In this document: piece after piece, positions 37,841 to 49,700 of the stretch
Layout: every line of letters begins with the position of its first letter
Position numbering within the stretch: position 1 is the first letter of the stretch
Assembly (NCBI RefSeq): GCF_000733765.1
Contig: NZ_JPOG01000001.1
Coordinates: 1,922,001-1,986,000, forward strand
Source: Algiphilus aromaticivorans DG1253
GTDB taxonomy: Bacteria; Pseudomonadota; Gammaproteobacteria; Nevskiales; Nevskiaceae
Direction: 5' to 3'
DNA: 64,000 nucleotides
Made by a program: the position numbers and the translations under genes
Notes under the pieces: generated by a model
Seen by the model: only the letters and a program-made list of their open reading frames with translations
Told to the model about the DNA's origin: nothing
Database searches by the model: none

Positions 37841-40237
37841 TCAGGATGAAGTGGGATTTCCCGAGCGCGAGCGCCGGCGGCGGCTACGTTTCTTCGCAGG
37901 CGCCTTGGCCACTGACTCCCCCGAGGAGCCATTATCGGCGGATTTCTTGGCCGCGGTACGCTTCTTTGATGCTGCCGACTTGGAGCTTGACGGCGGCTGA
38001 CCGCCGCCGCGCCGACGCCGACCCTCCTTGCGCGGTGGGGCTGCCTGCGCCTCTACCGGCTCCAGCTCGATCCGCCGCTCGTCCAGCGAGACGCGCACAA
38101 CACGCACGCGCAGGCTATCGCCCATCTCATGCGTGCGACCGCTGCGTCGACCCACCAGCTGGCCATGTGCCGCATCGTGCTCGTAGTAATCATTGTCCAA
38201 CGCGGTGATGTGCACCAGGCCTTCAACGTGGATGTCGTCGAGAGTGACGAAAACGCCGAAGCCCGCCACACCTGTGATGGTGCCTGCGAAATCCTCACCA
38301 ACGTGCTGCTGCATGTACTCGCATTTCAGCCACAGCGCGACGTCGCGCGTGGCCTCGTCGGCGCGCCGCTCGGTGGTCGAGCAGGTCGCACCCAGCGCTT
38401 CCAGCGCTTGATGGGCCAGTGGCTCATCGCTGCGCGCCGTGCCGCGCAGGGCGCGCTTTATGGCGCGATGCAGCACGAGGTCCGGATAGCGGCGAATGGG
38501 GGAGGTGAAATGCGCGTACTCATCCAACGCCAGACCGAAATGCCCGTCGCAGTCGGGTGAATAGCGCGCCTGCATCATCGTCCGCAGCATCATGCTCTGG
38601 ATGACGTAGTGATCCGGGCGCTGCGCGGCCTGCTCCATGATCGCCTGGAAATCGGCCGGCTGCGGATCGTCGCCGCCGCCCAGCTGCAGGCCGCGAGTGT
38701 TGAGAAACTCGCGCAGTGCCTGCACCTTCTCCGCCGCCGGCGGCGCGTGCACGCGGAAGAGCGAACCGCGCTTGTGCTTGAGGACGAAGCGCGCCGCCGC
38801 CACATTGGCCGCGATCATGCATTCCTCGATGATCAGATGCGCGCGGTTCCGCGTCACCGGCACGATGCGCTCGATCTTCTGCTCGGCGTCGAAGACGAAG
38901 CGCGTCTCGCCGGTATCGAAGGCCACCGTGCCGCGCGCAGCACGCGCCTTGGAGAGCGCACCGAAGAGGGCATCCAGCTCGCGGATGTGCGGCATAAGCT
39001 TGGGGTCGACCTGCTTGGGGAGCTCGCCGCCCTCCAGGGCCTCTGCGACCTCGGTGTAGGTCAGCCGCGCGTGCGAGCGCATGACAGCCTCGAAGAAGCG
39101 CCCGCGCACGATCTCACCGCTGCGCCGGACCTGCATCTCGCAGACCATGCACAGGCGATCGACCTGCGGGTTCAGCGAGCACAGGCCGTTGGAAATCTTC
39201 TCGGGCAGCATCGGCACGACGCGCTCGGGGAAATACACTGAGTTGCCGCGCTCGCGCGCATGCAGGTCCAGCGGCGATTCGAAGGGCACGTAGGCGTCGA
39301 CATCGGCGATGGCCACCCACAGCTTCCAGCCGGTGAAGGTGCGCTTGGCGTGGACCGCATCGTCGAAATCGCGCGCGTCCTCGCCGTCGATGGTCACCAG
39401 CGGAAGCTTGCGCAGATCCTTGCGCCCCTTGCGGTCGGCTTCGCTCACCGTATCGGGCAGCGCCTCGGCCTGAGCCAGCGCGTCCTCCGGGAAATCGTGC
39501 GGAATGCCATGCGCGCGGATGGCGGCTTCGATCTCCATGCCCGGACCGAGATGCTCGCCAAGCACCTCACGCACGCGCCCGACCGGCGCCTTGCGCGGCT
39601 TCGGGTGCGACAGGATGTCGACCACCACCATATCGCCGTCACGCGCGTCGCCGCGCTCCTCGGGCGGAATCAGCACCTCGTGGGTGATGCGCGGATTCTC
39701 CGGCATGACCATGGCCACGCCGTGATCGAGCCCATAGCGGCCGACGACCTGATCGACGCCACGCTCCAGAATCTCGACCACCACGCCTTCGCGGCGACCG
39801 CGCCGATCCTCTTCACCGGCGCGCACGACGATACGGTCGCCCGGCCAGAGCTGCTGCATCTGCTGCGGCGGCAGGAAGAGATCCCCGCCGCCGTCATCGG
39901 GGGTGAGGAAACCGAAGCCGTCCTTGTGCGCGAGCACGCGGCCGGCCACCAGGCTCATCTCGGAGGGGACGCCGTAGCTGCCGCGGCGATTGCGGAGCAG
40001 CTGGCCGTCGCGGACCATCGCGGAGAGCCGATGACTGAATCCCTCCAGCGGATCGTCCTCGGTCAGGCCGAGCGCCTCCTCAAGCTGCTCGCGGCTGCGA
40101 GGGCCGTCGGCGGCCTGCAGCGTGCGCAGAATCCAGTCGCGGCTCGGTAGCGCCTGACCGTAGCGGCGCTGCTCATCGCTCAGCGACGGATCATGGTTGC
40201 GCCATGCGCGGGGATCGGTGGATGTTTTGCGATTCAT
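37841..40237 (-). CDS. rnr: Ribonuclease R
   Basis: RNase R is a processive 3'-5' exoribonuclease that degrades structured RNA. About 798 aa from ATG 40237 (a TTG at 40243 is an alternative): N-terminal winged helix, two cold-shock domains, the RNB catalytic domain with VTIDGEDARDFDDAVHA and NSVYFPERVVPMLPEKISNGLCSLNP, an S1 domain (FAGTITGVAGFGVFVTLDDIHVEGLVHI) and a Lys/Arg/Ser-rich tail of about 60 residues. The start codon region coincides with the -35 of the divergent tRNA-Leu promoter, so regulation of the two may be linked. Confidence 0.96.
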   Translation of the reverse strand: MNRKTSTDPRAWRNHDPSLSDEQRRYGQALPSRDWILRTLQAADGPRSREQLEEALGLTEDDPLEGFSHRLSAMVRDGQLLRNRRGSYGVPSEMSLVAGRVLAHKDGFGFLTPDDGGGDLFLPPQQMQQLWPGDRIVVRAGEEDRRGRREGVVVEILERGVDQVVGRYGLDHGVAMVMPENPRITHEVLIPPEERGDARDGDMVVVDILSHPKPRKAPVGRVREVLGEHLGPGMEIEAAIRAHGIPHDFPEDALAQAEALPDTVSEADRKGRKDLRKLPLVTIDGEDARDFDDAVHAKRTFTGWKLWVAIADVDAYVPFESPLDLHARERGNSVYFPERVVPMLPEKISNGLCSLNPQVDRLCMVCEMQVRRSGEIVRGRFFEAVMRSHARLTYTEVAEALEGGELPKQVDPKLMPHIRELDALFGALSKARAARGTVAFDTGETRFVFDAEQKIERIVPVTRNRAHLIIEECMIAANVAAARFVLKHKRGSLFRVHAPPAAEKVQALREFLNTRGLQLGGGDDPQPADFQAIMEQAAQRPDHYVIQSMMLRTMMQARYSPDCDGHFGLALDEYAHFTSPIRRYPDLVLHRAIKRALRGTARSDEPLAHQALEALGATCSTTERRADEATRDVALWLKCEYMQQHVGEDFAGTITGVAGFGVFVTLDDIHVEGLVHITALDNDYYEHDAAHGQLVGRRSGRTHEMGDSLRVRVVRVSLDERRIELEPVEAQAAPPRKEGRRRRGGGQPPSSSKSAASKKRTAAKKSADNGSSGESVAKAPAKKRSRRRRSRSGNPTSS

Positions 40238-40265
40238 TGACAAGGGGGCCTTCTGCCCATATATT
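40237..40265 (+). promoter_or_regulatory. Sigma-70 promoter of tRNA-Leu
   Basis: TTGACA (40237-40242) and TATATT (40260-40265) are separated by exactly 17 bp, a near-perfect promoter. A GC-rich discriminator (GCGCGCCGCC) follows, typical of stringently controlled stable-RNA genes. The transcript would begin near 40272, five bases before the mature tRNA. Confidence 0.85.
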
Positions 40266-40275
40266 GCGCGCCGCC

Positions 40276-40362
<87 letters not shown>

Positions 40363-40427
40363 ACACAGCAGCAGAATCAGCAACTTAGGCGGCTCTGACG
40401 TAATTTTGCCGGAGTGCCAAGACCAAG

Positions 40428-40452
40428 AAAGCCGCCCTTCGAGGCGGCTTTT
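40428..40452. terminator. Intrinsic terminator downstream of tRNA-Leu, probably bidirectional
   Basis: AAAGCCGCC and GGCGGCTTTT form a strong stem around CTTCGA. A T-run follows on the plus strand, and the A-run on the other side gives T on the minus strand. The 218-bp stretch 40363-40580 otherwise shows no credible gene. Confidence 0.8.
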
Positions 40453-40579
40453 GTCGTTCTGGCAGTGCTGGTGTCGGCCTGCTGGCCGCGGCGCGGGTTC
40501 TGCATGGCGCGCATGGTAGCGCATCATGCGTCCCGCATTCGTCCCTGCGCCCCCACCCCTTCGCGGGTAGCCTGACCGC

Positions 40580-40768
40580 ATGGATGAGGAGAATCAGCCA
40601 GCGCAGGGAATCCGGGGCCTCTGGCGGCGCGTGGTGCGGCATCCGAATATGCCGCCGTTCGCCTTCCTCGCCCTATCCCTGACCGCACTCCACACCGGCC
40701 ACCTGTTCACCTTCATGGTCCTGCTGCTGGTGGCCTACCACTGGTGGCTAATCGCCGGAGAGAACTAG
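40580..40768 (+). CDS. Small putative membrane protein, 62 aa
   Basis: The product has a short basic N-terminus (GLWRRVVRHPNMPP) and a long hydrophobic stretch, FAFLALSLTALHTGHLFTF then MVLLLVAYHWWLIAG, enough for one or two membrane helices. It runs against the megagene and overlaps its 3' end by 21 bp. Hydrophobic composition in a GC-rich frame is suggestive, but no strong ribosome site is seen. A holin-like or superinfection role would be speculation. Confidence 0.4.
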   Translation: MDEENQPAQGIRGLWRRVVRHPNMPPFAFLALSLTALHTGHLFTFMVLLLVAYHWWLIAGEN

Positions 40769-43700
40769 GTCGCGGTACTGGCGGTTGAAGTCCTGGTAGA
40801 TGGCTTCCTGCCTGTCCTCGAGCCGCTGGATCTGCGCGCGCTTCTGCGACTCGGCCATGGTCCGCTGCTTGATGCTGTCGATCTGCTTGCGCAGGCCGGC
40901 CAAGCGCTTCTCGGCGATCTTGTACTCGCGCAGCAGCTTGCCTTCGTCGGACTGGCGGATCTGCTGCACCTTCTTGATGTCCCGGCCCTCGCGGGCCAGG
41001 TCCATCTCCTGCTCCAGGTAGCGGAGCTTGTCGCGCCGGTCGTAGAACAGATCGCGGGACTGGCTGGCGCGCGGCGTGCCGTAGAGCTTGCCCAGGAAGG
41101 GCACCTCGTAGGCGTTGATGTCCTCCTCGCCCTGCATGGCCTGGTAGGTCTTGCGCGGCAGATCCGCCGTCTCGGCCACGAACCGACCGACGCCGCCGGT
41201 GGCGAAGTCCCAGACGTGGTCGATGAGCTCGGGCGACAGGTTCACGGCGCCGGGGGTGACCTCGGATCCGCCGGTCGCCATGTTCAGCTGCTCGGTCGCC
41301 CAGCGGGACCAACCGCGCGCGCCGCTGAAATGCAGCGTGTAGTTGGGCGGCGGCGGGCCGTAGGGGTCGGCCTCCGGATGGATCGGGATACCCGCGAAGT
41401 TCTTGTTCTGGGCCCACTGCACGGCCGGGTCGGCGATGGTCGGGGAGACCAGCTGCAGCGCCGTGGGCGACGCCCCGATGGGGTTGAAGGCGTCGAATAC
41501 CGACATCACCAGGCCCATCGCTTCCTCGGCCGGGTTGTAGTCGTCGATCTGCCCCATTGAAGCGCTGATCGCGCGCCCGACCTTCTGCCCGGCTACGTTC
41601 AGCACGTTGTAGCCGTAGGGCAGCGGGAACTTGATGTAGTCGCCCTCCGGGCCTTTCGCCCAGTCCGGCACCCAATCCGGCATGTCCTCGTTCTGCGGAA
41701 GCATGACGATCCAGTTCATCCGCTTCACGTAGTCGGGGATCCGGTCGTAGCGGTTCTCATCGTCCTCGTCGTCGCCGGCGATCATCCGGTTGGCGAGATC
41801 GAGGGCGACACCCGTGGCAACGGCCGCGTACATGAAGCGCCGCGCGCGGGGGCTACTGGCCGCCGCCTTGATAATCCGGGCGTTGCCCTGAATGCTGGCG
41901 TTGAAGAACAGGTAGAGCGCGTTGAGCGTGTTGCCCTTGTTGCCCTTGCGGTTGAAGTTCACGGTCAAGCCCTTGGCCATTTCGCCGGCGCGCTGACGCG
42001 ACACCCCATCCTTCCGGGCGTGGATGTAGGCCGAAAGCCGAACGCCGTTCTCGATCGCCGTGTTGGTGTTGCCGACGAAGTCCATCATGTTGCGGCCCTG
42101 GCGCTTGGCGAAGTTCCAAGTGCCGGGCTGCTCGCGGTCCAGACGCTTGGTCAGCGACCGGGCCAGATCGCCGACGTTCTCGTAGCCTTCCATCCACCCG
42201 GTCTGCGCGCCGTCTTCCAGGAACTCGCCGTAGTAGCGCGCCCATTCGCTGTCGCGCTTGCCCTTCTGGTAGTCGCGGATCGCGCGGTAGCCCTTGCCGG
42301 AAAGCGTGTCGCGCATGATCCGGCGCTTGAGATCGGCAGCCTGGGTGTCGTTGAGGTTGATGAAGGCCGTCTGCACGTCGCGCGCGAAGTTCGAGATCAA
42401 GAACTCCGGGTTGAGGCTCGTGCTCATGAGCGACAGGTAGCGGTTCAGCCCGTACATAAGCCGCATGACGCTGTTCATCTCCTCGGCGCCGAGGTTCTTG
42501 AAGGCCATCGCCATCCGCATGGCATCCACGTTCTCCTCGTTGAACTGGATGTGATGCTCGACGCCGTCCACCTTCACGACGAACACGTTGTCGCGGTTGC
42601 GCTGGCTCAGGTCCGGGGCGTTGGTCACCAGGCCTGTCACCGGGTCGAGGTGCCGCTTCGTCATCGGCTGGTCGACGGTCCACAGGTTCGGCGCGGTGTT
42701 CTCCTGGGCGAAACGGAGCATGGCCTTGCCGACCTGGTTCTTCTCCGCGCGCTGGATCGTCGAATAGTGGGCCGCCACCACGTTCGCCATGATGTCGCTG
42801 GCCGGGCTTTCGCGGCCGAGGCGGCGCTTCGTCGCGCTGCCCCGCGTGTCGAAGCCCTTGCCGGTGCTGGGCATCAGGCTGGCGAGCAGGCTGTCCGACT
42901 TGCCGCCGGGCGGACCCTTCATCGGGACGTAGTGGTCGTACTGCTTGGCCCACTGCTCGATCGTCTCGCGCTTCTCCAGGCCCGACTCGACCAGCAGATC
43001 GCGCGTGGCCTTGTTCATCGCATCGACGCGCTTGGCGATGGACTGCATCGCCTTCATCTCGCCGGTGCCTTCCAGGGCGTCCATGATCCGCTGCGCGTCC
43101 TGATCGGACATGCCGGACATCGCTGTTTCGCCCGGGTTGATCTCCTCGAGCCGCTTGTTCGCCTCCGGGGCGTGGCGGGCGTAGAGATAGGCGTCGACCG
43201 CGCTCAGGTGGCCGTAGCGCTCGGCGAGGTCCGCGTCCAGATCCGTAAGGTACTCGCCGATGGGCTGCAGGCGGAAGCTGGTGCGCTGCAGCTCGTCCAG
43301 CAGCGGCTGCACCTGATTCTCGTCGAAGGCGTCCATCTGCTGGCGCGTGCGGCCGTGGTACAGCGCCTCTTGCATGTACGGGTCAGTCCGCTCCTCCAGG
43401 CGCTCCCCGCGCTGGCGCTCGGCGACGTTCTCCAGGGCGCGCAGCGCGTTGAACTTGTCCTGCGCCTCGAACTGGAGCTTGCGGCCGATGCGCCCGAAGT
43501 AGCCGGACTCCGGCATGTCGAGCGTCGCGCCGGGCAGGTTCGGCTGCCGTGGCACGCGGCCGGGCGCCTCGATCTCCACATCGAGCCCGGCACCCTTCAT
43601 CAGCTCCTCGGCCTGCTTGCGGCTGAATGCGCGCTTGAGACCGTAGCCGAGCATGTCGGTGTTCTTGGTGACGACAACCCACTTGTTGCCTTCGACCCGG

Positions 43701-46700
43701 GCCGCGGCCTGCACGTTGCCGTTGGCGTCCCGACCGACGAGGCGGACGTTGCCGCGAGTCGGCATCATGCGGCGCATGGTCGGGGACTGAGGTGTTTCCG
43801 GCGCAGCTTCGGCGCCGGCATCCATCACCGGGTCGATCTCCCCCTGCCCCGCGCGCTGGAAGTCGATGCGCGGATCGTTGGGGTCGAAGGTTCCGCGGTT
43901 GCCGGTGGCGGACTTGATCTGCTCGGGGCGCAGCGCAACGTACACGGTGCCTTCATCGGCGGTGTTCTTGATGATGACGCCGTCGTGCTCACCAGAACGG
44001 ATCGCATCACGGAACTGCCGACCAGATTCGCCGAATTGGATTGACCCAGCGTAGGCCCCATCTGCGTCAATAACCTTCGGGTTCTGGATCGACAGATAGG
44101 CGGGGAAAACCGCCCCGCCACGCGGGTAATCCTTCGCGAAACGGTTGGCGGTGTCGATGTCACCAAAGAATCCGGCAATCTTCACGCCGTCCTCTGGTGG
44201 GTTGAAAGCGGGGAACTCGGTGGGGCGGTCTATGACCGAGATGGGGGCATCGGCATTCGGGTCCGTCCAATCGTAGGCATACATGCCCTTGTAGACCACC
44301 AACGGCTCCCCGTTCTCATCCACCACCTTCGAGTCGCGGAACCATCGGCGGAAGGCCTCGGTGTCGGTTTGGCGCTCAGAACGAGAAACCCCGCCATCGG
44401 GCGGAGTCGTATCGCTCTGACGGGCTTGACTGAGCGTCGGTTGATCTGGAGCCGAGCGACTTGCGGCCGTAATCGCGTCGCGCACCGCCGGCTGATCGAG
44501 CGCGCCGGGCTTCATCTGGTTCTCGCGCGCCACGCCGGTCAGGGTGTCGAGCACCGTCCGGCGAGCGCGCTCCACGTCGGCCATGACGCGCTGCGCGTAA
44601 TCGTCGCCGCGCTCCTGGCGGATACCGCGGATGCGGTCGATCAAGTTCTGAATGGCCCGCACGATCTCGTTGACCAGGCGACGGAAGGCGCCGGGGCGCA
44701 TGCGCTCGGAGACGCGCTGCAGGGTCTCGGGGTTGCTGATGATCGAGCCGAACACGTCGGCGATGAACTCCTCCTCGACCTTCTCGCGATGCAGGCGCGG
44801 GATGCCGTCGCGGTCGTAGATCATGTTGATCCGGTCGCGGTACTCCGGCAGCGCGCCGTCGCGCGCCGCTCCGACCAGCGCCTCGCGCGCGCGCTGGTAG
44901 AGCTCGGGGTTCTTCCGGCGGACGGAGTGCAGCAGCTCGTGGCCAATGACGTGCTGCGCTGGACGGCGGGAGCGCGCGTTGACGAACAGCGAGTCGCCCT
45001 GCATGTAGACGCCCTGCGGCGCCAGCGGGCTCGGCGACGTGTACCAGACGACGCGGCGACCGAACAGCTCCTGCACGGTGTCAGCCATGTCGGCCATACC
45101 GTCCGGGGCGTTCGCCGGGTCCAGCGGCACGGGGATGCCGTGCAGGCGACTCAGGCGCTGCTGCAGGGCGTCCAGCTCGGCGGGGCGCGGGATGTCGGCC
45201 TCGGCCCGCACCATCCGCTCGAAAGCGGGGCCACGGCGCATAGACGCAGAATCGACGCGGGAAAACATCTCCTCGACCGCGCGCTCGGACTCCTCGGTAG
45301 CTACCGGCTGGCCGTTCTCCTCGAGGATCTGGACAGCGTTCTCATCCCACACGACGAAGTTGCTGGCGCCTTGGCCCTGCCGGCGGGAAGTTGCATCGAG
45401 ATACCGCAAGCCGGGGATGCCGGCATCCTTAAGTCGGTCGGAAGCCAGCTTCGCCGGATTGCGGACGTCGCCGCCATTGTCCAGCGCAAGCTCGCCACTC
45501 AGGGTTCGGTACAGCTGCTCGCCGGTGACACTGCCGTTCTGCAGGTCGTTCATCGCATCGCGAGTAATCGGCTTGTCGAGCAGGTAATCCACGACCGGCT
45601 CAAGGCGCCGGCGCACTTCATCAGGCTGCTCGTTTATCGTGGCGTCCCAGTCGAGCAGGCGAGCGACAGCATCGTCCTGAATGTCGACGGTGTAGAGGTT
45701 GCCGTATTCCTGCATCGCCTTAACGGTTTCCGGCGACGGGTCGAACGAATTGAGATCCTGGAAAGCTGCGGTTATGGCCTGCGCGGGGTAGTCGAAGCCG
45801 AGCCAATCATCATTGCGCAGAGCTGCCAGCAGTCGATTCATGCTTGGCGTGAACTCGCCCGCATCAATCATTTCGTTGATCTCGTCGAAGTCCGCATCAT
45901 CCGGCAACTGCTCACGGAAGTGCCGGACGACATCGCGATAGCTGACGGCGTCCCGATAGTATTCCGCAACGCCCTTGCTCTCGGCGAAATACAGGCCGTG
46001 GCCAAACGCCTGAGCCCCCTCGCCAGTCCCGATATTGCTGATCTGGAACTTGTCAACCTTGTGAGGCGTGCCGTGATAGGCGCGGGCAAAATCCTCGGCG
46101 CGCGGCTCGCGCACCATGCCTTCGGAAATCTCGAAGTCGCGGCCGGGGCCGGTGTTCTCCTTGAAGCCGAACTGCTTGTAGAAGCGCACCAGGCGCGCGC
46201 TGGACGTTGTGCCGGGGTCGCCGGCCTGCGCCGGCGTCAGGGCGATGCGCAGCCCGTTGGCGTCGGCGTAGTCGACAATCTCGCGCATCGCCCGCGTGCC
46301 GACGCCGGTGCCGCGCTGGGCCTCCGGCACGGTGATGCGGTCGATGCGCATGACGTCGCCGGTGATGCCGATGTCCAGCGACTGCAGGTCGTGGGACATG
46401 CGGACGCTCTCGGCGAGCAGCTGGACGTCGTCTCGGGTGACGGCTTGGCCGGGGCGGGACATATCCACGCCGGATTGCGCCGCCTCCTCGAGGAAAGCCG
46501 CACGCGACTCCGCATCCGGGAACAGAAAGCCCGGCACGGCGTCGCCGCGGTTGTAGCGTGAGTAGTAGCCGCCGTTGCGCCGCGCAGCAGCCGACGCTTC
46601 CTTGAAGCCCTCACGGCCCAGGAAGCTCTGCGGCTTGGCGACGTACTTGGTTTCACCGGACTGCGTGTGCTCGAACTGCGCCAGCTCGTAGCCGGCGGCC

Positions 46701-49700
46701 TCTGCGGACGGCTCCGAACGGGCAGCGGCTTCCGCCTGCGGCCGGCCAGGCAGCTCCATGTCCTCGATTCGGTCGAAGAACTCGCCGATGCTTTCGGCGT
46801 TGGAGATGTCCATCTTCTTGCGGTCGCCGTCCCACTGCTGGCCGGCCGGCAGGCGGTCGAAGACCACCACGCGCGCCCGGACATTGGTACCGGCGCGCTC
46901 GAATACCGAAGGCGGCAGCTTGATGTCGGCGCGGAAAGCGATGTCGTCGCCGAGATCGTCGCGCATCTTCTGGAACTTCATGTCGGCGGCCGGGCCCTCG
47001 GGGATGATGGCCACCACGCGGCCACCGGCGCGCGTGTGCTTGATGGCCTTCTCCAGGTGCGTGATCGCCTGCTTGCCGCCATGACCAAAGGGCGGGTTCA
47101 TCACCACCGCGTCGTACTTGTTCACGACGTTGTGGTTCTCGAAGTTGTCGCGCACGAGATCCGCGCCGCCGGCGTACAGGCCGGCCTTTGAAAGAAGCTC
47201 GCCGGACGGCTCGATGATGCGCCGGCGGGCGGCCTCGGGAAGGAAGCGCGCTATTGCCCCATGCCCGGCCGACGGCTCCAGCACCGACTCGCCCGGGGCG
47301 ACGCCGGCCCACTCCACCATCTTGAAGCCCAGCGGCTCCGGGGTGGCGAAGTAGTCGATGCCCTCGCGAGACTTGTCGCGCGACGTGCGCTTGCGCTGGC
47401 CGAAGTAGTAGCTCTTGGCCTTGTCGAACTCGGACGTCTCGGTGCGCTTGGCGCGGTCCTTGGCCTTGCCGCCAGTGCCCTCGTCCGCACTCGGGGCGTA
47501 GGGCTCGCTCTCCAGGTAGCCCTCGACGAATGACTCCTTGAGCGCACGGGCTTCGGCGCCCATCGCAAGATTCTCGGCAGTGCTGGCCCGCTCGGCGATC
47601 TTGGTCGCGAAGACCATCTGCTCCCAGTTCAGGCCGGTGGTGATGTACTGGAAGATCGCGTTGGACTGCTGCCCCACGCGGTAGATGCGCCCCTCCTCCT
47701 GGATGGAGGCGAATGGCCGCGTCGGCAGACCCAGGTTGATGAGCGCACGCTGATGCTGCCCACTGGTGTCGTGCAGGCTAATGCCCTCGCGGCCGGCATC
47801 GGACTGCACCAGGATGACCTGCGGCCCGGTGGCGTCGTCGATGAAGCTGCCGACGGCCTTGCGGCGGTCGGTCTTGCTCATCGTGCCGTTGAACACCAGC
47901 AGGTCGTCGCCGAAGGCCTCGCGGAAGGTTTCGATCGGCGACTTGAGATCGTCCAGCGGCAGCTTCGTCAGATCCGGGCGCTGTCGGCGCAGGGCCGCGT
48001 TCAGATCCTGCATCGTGAAGCTCTTTCCGTTCGCCTCCACCGTCTGGTCGGTATCCGGAAAACGGAAGGGGTGAAAGCCGCCGCCCTTGTTGAAGCCGTG
48101 GAACACGACGACCTTGCGACCGCGCCCCATGTGCTGCCGCGCGAGATCGACGCCGTGGCGCGCCTTCAATGCCTCCAGCAGGTACATTTGCTGCAGGTAC
48201 TTGAACCGATCCTCGACCACGCTCGCCGCGGCCTGCATCTCGGGGCTCTTTTGGTCGCGCAGCCACGTCAGTCCCTCGTCGATCTTGGTACCGAGCGCGT
48301 CGTCCACCAGCGTGAACTTGCGCTCATAATCCTGATCGACGTCGAGCACGCGCGACGACAGCGACCCGCGCTTGCGCAGCCATTCGTTGAACTGCGCCTC
48401 CATGACCGCCGTATCGACGCCAGCATCCGGCTGCGTCAGGCGGTTGTAGCGCATCCGGAACCCGAAATGCGTCATGAAGAACCGTTCGCGCGCATTGCCG
48501 GCGTTGTAGCCCTGATCGTTGTCGGCGCCCTCCTGCCCTTCCTGGTAGTTGAACAGGAAGCCGTCGGCGTACTCGATGGACTTCACATAGGCGAATGGCG
48601 TCGCCGACAGGAACAGCACCTTCGTCTCGCCGAAGCGGTCGATGTTCTGCTCTGCGAAATCGGCGCGCTGCTGCTCGTAGCGCTGCCACACCGCGTTGTA
48701 GCGTTCCTGCGCCTGCTCGGCGGCCGGCAGCGCGGCGTCGTTGTCCTTCGCCTGCATCTGGGCGTACTCCAGCGCCTCTCTCGCCTCGCGCAGGTCCCGA
48801 GTGATGCCGTCGCGATTGCGCTGATCGAAGCGGGTCGGCACCGAGCGCGGCGCCCAGGCCAGCGTGCGCAGCGCCTGGCCGGCGCCGGTCAGTGTGCCCG
48901 CCTGGTTCGCGCTCAGATAGTGCGCTTCATCGGGGACGATCAGATCCCAGTCACGGTCGGCAAGGGACTCGTTCTCGGCCATGTTGGCGTAGGTGGTGAC
49001 CACGATCCCCTCGCCCGCCGTTGACGTGTTCGGCAGCGCGGTGATCGTCAGCCCCAGCTTCTCGCCGGACGTGACCCAGTCGCGCCCGATCTTGTCGTTC
49101 GGCGCGACGATGAGGATGTTGTTCTTGCCGCGGCGCGCGAACCGCTTGACCACGCCCAGGCCGGTGAAGGTCTTGCCGGTTCCGGTGCCGTTGGTGAACA
49201 GCATCCCCGGCTCCTTCGGGGCGCCCTCGAAACGGCGCTCGGCCGCGGCCACGTCTTCCTGCTGTCCCTCCATGAGGAAAGGCAGCGTCTCGCGGACGTT
49301 GTCGAGGTTGCCGGGCTCTACCGGCGCCTGCTCAGCGGCGCGCTGCGCCTCCTCGCGGCCTAGCTGTTCGGCGGCGCGCTGTTCAGCAGCGTCCGAAGCG
49401 CGCTCGCCTGCTGGGCGTTCAGCGCCCGGTCGCGAATCGCCAGCGCTGCCGCTTCGTCCGCCGAATTGGTTTCCGGCAGCGTCGACGCCAGCATCGGTCG
49501 CTGCTCCCGAAGTCGGCTGATCGCCTCCTTCTCGAGAATCAGCGGCGCCACGTCGAGATACGCCAGCGCCACCTGCGGATCCACGCCCTGAGCCTCCAGA
49601 GCCTCCGCCTGCGCTTCGTGCGCTTCCGTCAACTGCTCCTGATCCATCTGGAACATCCGACGTGCCCACGGCGTCCGCAGACCCTGCTGCGCCACTTGGT

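Noticed and set aside
42020-44044. A 674-codon plus-strand frame inside the megagene
   Set aside because: Antisense shadow rich in His/Val/Leu/Arg; no domain or start signal.
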